A DNA stretch of 64,000 bases from Aquilaria yunnanensis. Its lineage: Eukaryota; Streptophyta; Magnoliopsida; Malvales; Thymelaeaceae. This document shows, in pieces, positions 59,416 to 64,000 of the stretch (position 1 is its first letter; each line of letters opens with the position of its first letter). The position numbers and the translations under genes are program-made. The DNA lies in assembly GCA_039654915.1 (NCBI GenBank), contig CM077599.1:76290001-76354000 (forward strand), read 5' to 3'. The notes under the pieces are model-generated. The model was not told the DNA's origin, made no database searches, and worked only from the letters and a program-made list of their open reading frames with translations.

Positions 59416-61923
59416 CCGAACCATGGACTCTGCCGAGTCATTTGGACACGGAAGATTTGATTCCGAACCATGGACTCTGCCGAGTCATTTGGACACGGAA
59501 TTTGGTGAAATTTTAAACAATTTTATCCATATTGTGAATATGGATTTTTATCTTTATATTTATTTAATTTATTTATTAAAAAAAAGGTTGATATTTTCCA
59601 AACCGTAGATCCTGACAGATCATCCGGATATGGAAGTTAATTTAATTTATAGTTAATTATTTAATTCTTATTTTTATTAATTATTAGTTTAATTACTAAT
59701 TCGTAATTCTTTTTGTTTATGAAATTTTTAGATTTATTAATAATCTAAAAATTTTATTTTTTTATATTTTATATTTTATATTTTCTTTTCTTTTCTTTTC
59801 TTTCTTTTCTTTCTTTTAGTTTTCTTATTGAATGAAAAAAAATTTTATTATCTATTTTTCTTAAATAATTACTTGATTTATAAAAGAAAAATAATTAATT
59901 TTTAATTGGTTAATTTTTTTTTTGATAAAGAAATTAAAGAGTTAAAAAAAATATTTTATTTTATATTTATTCTATTTATTTGATAAAAGAATAACAAAAA
60001 TGAAATTAATCAAGAAAACTAAGGATTTATATGTATATTGAAAAATCTATATATTTATTCTTTTTATTTGATAAAAGATAAACCAAAAAAAGAAATTATT
60101 TAATCAAGGTTTTATTTAATGAAGAAAACTAAAGATTTAATATTTTAAAAATAAAGTAAAGTCTTAATATTGTATTTGATAAAAGGTGAATCAAAAGGTA
60201 ATCAAAACTTTATTTATTTAATGATGAAACCAAAAATTCATATGTATATTTCAAAAATAAAAGAAGAGTCTTAATATTTATTTGTTTTATTTTTGATAAA
60301 AAAATTAAGCAAAAAAATGATTATTTAATAAGGAAACTAAAAATTTATATGTATATTTTAAAAATATAAAAGTAAAGTCATAATATTTATATAATTTATT
60401 TTGATGAAAGATTAACTAAAAAGTGATTATTTAATTAAGATACTAAAAAATTTATATGTATATTTCAAAATAAAAGAAAAGTTTTTGATATTTACATATT
60501 TCATTTTTATGTTCTTTTTGTTTGATAAAAGATTTTCCTATTTATAAGTCTAAAAATTAATAAATTTAAAATATTTAAGAGAAATTTAATCTGTTTTTTT
60601 ATTTATTTATTTTTATTACCTTTATTTGAAATCATTTGGCTAAAGTTTTATTTGTTCAATAAAAGAATCCAAAGTTATATTTTAAAGAAATAAGTTAAAT
60701 ACAAAGTCTTAATTTTCATGTATTTCTTTTATTAAACATATTTTTGTTTTTTTTTTTGTTTTTTTATTATTTTTACTGAATTAAAATAACTATTAAAATT
60801 AATTTTTGTTTTTTTTAAAAAATATTTTATTTTAAAAAAATATTTTTATTCTCCAAACCATTGGATCCTGGCGGGTCATTTGGACATGGAGTTTAATTTT
60901 TATTTAATTTTATTTTAGTTATTAAATTAATTATTAAATGGCATATACAAACTGAATTTTTTCTAAGTATGATTTTTTTTTATTACGTCAAAACTAATTT
61001 TAGATTAATTATTAAAAATAAATTTGTCTAATCTAATCATATGATTATGCTTGACATTAATTTCTAAACTAATCCATAACGTTAATAATCCAAACAAAAC
61101 TAAAAAATAAAAAATAAAACAATGGCTAATTTGTAAATCAGAACAATATTAGAGTCTCAAATATACAAATCACATAAGACCAGCGGCAAATTATGTATTA
61201 AAAATATTTATCTAACCAAATCATACGATTATGCTTAGTAATAATTCTTTAAGTTTATTCATGCTCTTAATTAAATGAACAAACAAAGACATAAAAGAGA
61301 ATAAACATTAATGGCCAAATTGCAATTCAAAACAACCTTAAAGTCTCAGACGAACAAATCAAATAAATCCGAAGATAAATTATCTATTAAAATTACCTAT
61401 CTAACCTAATCATATAATTAAGTTTAATGACAATTTCTAAGTTAGTTTATGCGTTTAATCATTTGAACAAATAAAACACAAAATAAAGAACATAAGTAAA
61501 TCAGAGATCAAGTTGTAAATCAAAACAAACTTAAAAGTTTCAAATGAGCAAATCAGATAAATCTGAAGACAAATTATTTATTTAAATTATTTATATAAGC
61601 TAATCATATAGTTAAACTTAATGTTAATTGCTAAGTGAATTTTACACCTTTAATTAACTGAATAAACAAAAACATAAAAAAGGAAAATAAACATCAGTGA
61701 CTAAATTGTAAGTCAAAACAAACTTAAAGTCTCAGATAAATCAAATAAATCTAGGGATTTAACTAGGATTAAGCCAAAATTATAGACTTTCGGGTCAGAT
61801 TCGGATCAACAACAGATCGATTTGCGAGCTGGGTTTCATTATTTAATTTTAATTTTTGTTTACTTTAAACAATTTTAAATAAAATCCAAACCATAGATTC
61901 TAACCGAATCATCTGGATATGGA
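59416..61923. repeat. Five dispersed copies of a 37-38-bp motif inside the LTR
   Basis: The motif ccgaaccatggactctgccg...ggacacgga occurs at 59,416-59,453 and 59,463-59,500 (identical), and in diverged form at 59,598-59,634, 60,853-60,890 and 61,886-61,923 (for example ccaaaccatagattctaacc). The spacing is irregular and all copies are on the same strand. Confidence 0.85.
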
Positions 61924-62560
61924 TTTTATAACTTACTATTATCCTAAGTTCGTTTATGAGTCTTATTAAATCCACGCAAAATAAATTCTTTTTAGATACA
62001 TCGCGAATAATAAATGAACTATCCCAAAATTAAATATATAAAAATAAAATAGACATAAAAATAAATAAAAATTCTAGATTATACTCATACATGGATTTTA
62101 TGGCTAAATTTAATGGATGGCCAAAATAGACAGATAAACGAAAGAAAATAAAAAAGAACAATAAAAGCTTGCTGTTAATGCTTAATCTGCAAATAAAATA
62201 AAGTTAGTGACTTAAATGGATAAAATAAAAAGAATTAAGGGCTAAATATGAATTTTACCCAAAAACAATTAACTTTGACTTGGTCAACGACGAGAAACGC
62301 GTCTGTTTTCGTTTTTTACTTCTTCTTCTTCTTTTCAGGCGCGATGAGGGGAGACGGCGTCGTCGCGGCAGCTGGAGGGAGGAAGCCTTCTGGTGGCGTG
62401 AGGCGAGATGGCGGCGGAGCGATGGCAAGGGAGGACGTTGGCATGTTCGGACGACAGAGGAGACGTGGCGATGAGCTCGGGATGAAGGCGCGCGACCACG
62501 GAGTGGAGGGAACACGGCAGCTGGCGAGCAGCAAGGGAGCGACGCGGAGAGAGAAAGAGG

Positions 62561-62790
62561 GAGGCGACGCCGGCAGGGGCAGGAGAGAGGCGACGCAGAG
62601 AGAGAAGGAGGGAGGCGACGCCGGCAGGGGCAAGAGAGAGGCGACGCAGAGAGAGAATGAGGGAGGCGACGCCGGCAGGGGCAAGAGGGAAGAGAGCAGA
62701 GAGAGAAGGAGAGAAGCGGGGAGAGAGAGGGAAGAGAGCAGAGAGAGAAGGAGAGAAGCGGGGAGAGAGAGGGAAGAGAACAGAGAGAGA
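62561..62790. repeat. Two minisatellites in the purine-rich part of the LTR
   Basis: A 51-bp unit (gaggcgacgccggcaggggc...) starts at 62,561, 62,612 and 62,663. It is followed by a 42-bp unit (gaagagagcagagagagaag...) at about 62,689, 62,731 and 62,773. Both unit lengths are multiples of three, which keeps long frames open on both strands (62,248-62,829 plus; 62,316-62,948 minus) without implying a gene. Confidence 0.85.
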
Positions 62791-63500
62791 AGGAGAAAAA
62801 AAATTAGAGAAAGCATGAGAGAGGGCTGAGTTCTGTGAGAGGCCAGAGAGGGAGAGGGCCGAGAGAGTGAAGAAAAGAGAGAGAATCTGAGAGGGAAAAG
62901 GAGAGCCACATCGGAGAGAGAGAGCGTGAGGGAGAAGATGAAGAACAAGAACGTGAAGGAGAGAAGATCCTAGAGTGATCCTGAAGGAGAGAAGATAAGA
63001 TTAGAGATAAAGGGGGGGAGCCTCTGTCGGCCACCCTCCCCATTTTTTATTATTATTTTTGTTTTTTTCTTCTTTTTCTTTTTAATTAATTAATTAATTA
63101 ATAATTTTTAATTTTAATTAATTTAGATTTAATTTATTATTATTATTTTTTATTTTTTTTTCTTTTTCTTCCCATTTTTTTTTTTTAACATACAAACTAA
63201 AAAGAACGCCCCTAAAATAATATTGCCATTATTACTATCATTATTTTTTTAATTAAGTAATCAATTAATTAAGTAATTCAATAATAATTTTTTTTTAATA
63301 AGTTTTAATTTTTAAAATAATTAATTAATTTTTTTATTTAATTAATTTTTTTAATTTTTTTTATTTTTAAGCCGGACGAAATTGGGTGTCAACAGCTGCC
63401 CCCCTTTGCATGCTTCATGGGACATGATGTATGCAAAGTTAGTTACCAAATTTCGTCCAGCTTAGCTAGGCATTGAAAACCTTCTCGCCGCCTAAACTCT

Positions 63501-64000
63501 GAGGTTTAAGAAAAGGTCCTTAGAACCTCTAACGATAGGAAAAGTTCTATCGTTGTAAGATGGACTGAATGATTGATTGTTTGTTTGAGGTTTAAGGAAA
63601 GGTCCTTAGAGCCTCTAACGATAGGAAAGGTTCTATCGTTGTAAGATGGACTGAATGATTAATTGTTTGTTTGAGGTTAAGGAAAGGTCCTTAGAACCTC
63701 TAACGATAGGAAAGGTTCTATCGTTGTAAGATGGACTGAATGATTGATTGTTTGTTTGAGGTTAAGGAAAGGTCCTTAGAACCTCTAACGATAGGGAAGG
63801 TTCTATCGTTGTAAGATGGACTGAATGATTGATTGTTTGTTTGAAGTTTAAGGAAAGGTCCTTAGAACCTCTAACGATAGGAAAGGTTCTATCGTTGTAA
63901 GATGGACTGAATGATTGATTGTTTGTTTGAGGTTTAAGGAAAGGTCCTTAGAACCTCTAACGATAGGAAAGGTTCTATCGTTGTAAGATGGACTGAATGA
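63501..64000. repeat. 86-bp tandem repeat in the Gypsy interior, about 5.8 copies to the window edge
   Basis: Units begin gaggtttaagg (variants gaggttaagg, gaagtttaagg) at 63,501, 63,587, 63,673, 63,758, 63,843 and 63,929, with very few differences. Each unit holds two inverted repeats: gaggtttaagg with ccttagaacctc, and aacgatag with ctatcgtt. The array lies just upstream of the polypurine tract, where Tat/Ogre elements often carry tandem repeats. It continues beyond the window. Confidence 0.9.

Larger units (their letters stand above)
59136..63394 (-). mobile_element. 3' LTR (about 4.26 kb) of a Tat/Ogre-type Gypsy element
   Basis: On the minus strand it starts TGTTGACACCCAATTTCGTC and ends ...ggtggcgactcccgaaa...cgttgccaca, both characteristic of Tat/Ogre LTRs, which are often several kb long. 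A polypurine tract (aaaggggggcagc) directly precedes its start at 63,395-63,407, so this is the 3' LTR and the interior continues past the right edge of the window. A target duplication cannot be tested here. The LTR is AT-rich except for a purine-rich tract at 62,330-62,960. Open frames there are repeat artefacts. Confidence 0.8.

Noticed and set aside
62248..62829. 193-codon Arg/Glu-rich open frame and a 210-codon Ser/Leu-rich frame on the other strand
   Set aside because: Produced by minisatellites whose units are multiples of three, inside a Gypsy LTR.
63501..64000. Regular repeats as a CRISPR-like array
   Set aside because: The units are contiguous with no unique spacers, in plant retrotransposon DNA next to a polypurine tract.
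1..64000. tRNA, rRNA or other structured RNA genes
   Set aside because: I scanned for A/B-box-like phrases and rRNA signatures by eye and saw none that I could support; the TGGTATCA at about 40,270 is a retrotransposon primer-binding site, not a tRNA gene.

Overview
This window is AT-rich plant nuclear DNA. Evidence: F-box/DUF295 genes of the SKIP23-like type, plant LTR retrotransposons of Copia and Tat/Ogre type, CACTA, hAT, PIF/Harbinger and Mutator-like DNA transposons, and fragments of plant genes with gt-ag introns. The species cannot be fixed from sequence alone. Host gene density is low and most of the DNA is transposon-derived or an intergenic duplicate.

The only host genes that look intact are four single-exon F-box/DUF295 genes, all on the minus strand (7,781-8,905; 16,784-17,926; 46,659-47,807; 57,341-58,489). 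A fifth copy (35,115-40,731) is a pseudogene split by a full-length Copia element with a 5-bp target duplication. Flanking DNA shows that copies 2 and 3 (17 kb and 35-41 kb) form a two-gene block, and that this block was tandemly duplicated as copies 4 and 5 (47 kb and 58 kb). Each block was later enlarged by different transposons.

Layout. 0-7 kb: a possible last exon of an unknown gene, two small or medium inverted-repeat elements and a solo LTR. 7.8-9 kb: the diverged F-box copy. 10.5-12.3 kb: a Mutator-like inverted-repeat element whose right part is tandemly duplicated. 13.1-16.5 kb: a CACTA element carrying three spliceable exons of an exosome RRP41 gene. 16.8-19.9 kb: an F-box gene and its upstream duplicate block. 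19.9-21.4 kb: a probable solo LTR. 23.3-23.9 kb: a MITE. 24.0-33.6 kb: a 9.5-kb unit with 798-bp inverted arms, carrying pieces of mago nashi and of a class XI myosin motor, with a PIF/Harbinger transposon nested inside whose two genes both look intact. 35.1-40.7 kb: the F-box pseudogene plus Copia. 41.9-46.5 kb: a decayed hAT element with a solo LTR inside its BED zinc finger. 46.7-49.8 kb: an F-box gene and flank. 50.5-51.9 kb: a solo LTR. 53.3-53.6 kb: a MITE. 54.1-54.5 kb: a broken UDP-glycosyltransferase (UGT83-like) fragment. 57.3-58.5 kb: an F-box gene. 59.1-64.0 kb: a 4.3-kb 3' LTR of a minus-oriented Tat/Ogre-type Gypsy element, then an 86-bp tandem repeat running off the window edge.

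The F-box proteins would act as substrate adaptors of SCF ubiquitin ligases. Nothing else in the window forms a pathway with them. The main interest lies in gene-fragment capture by two DNA transposons, in the apparently coding-competent PIF/Harbinger pair, and in using the block duplication as a set of near-empty sites to date each insertion.
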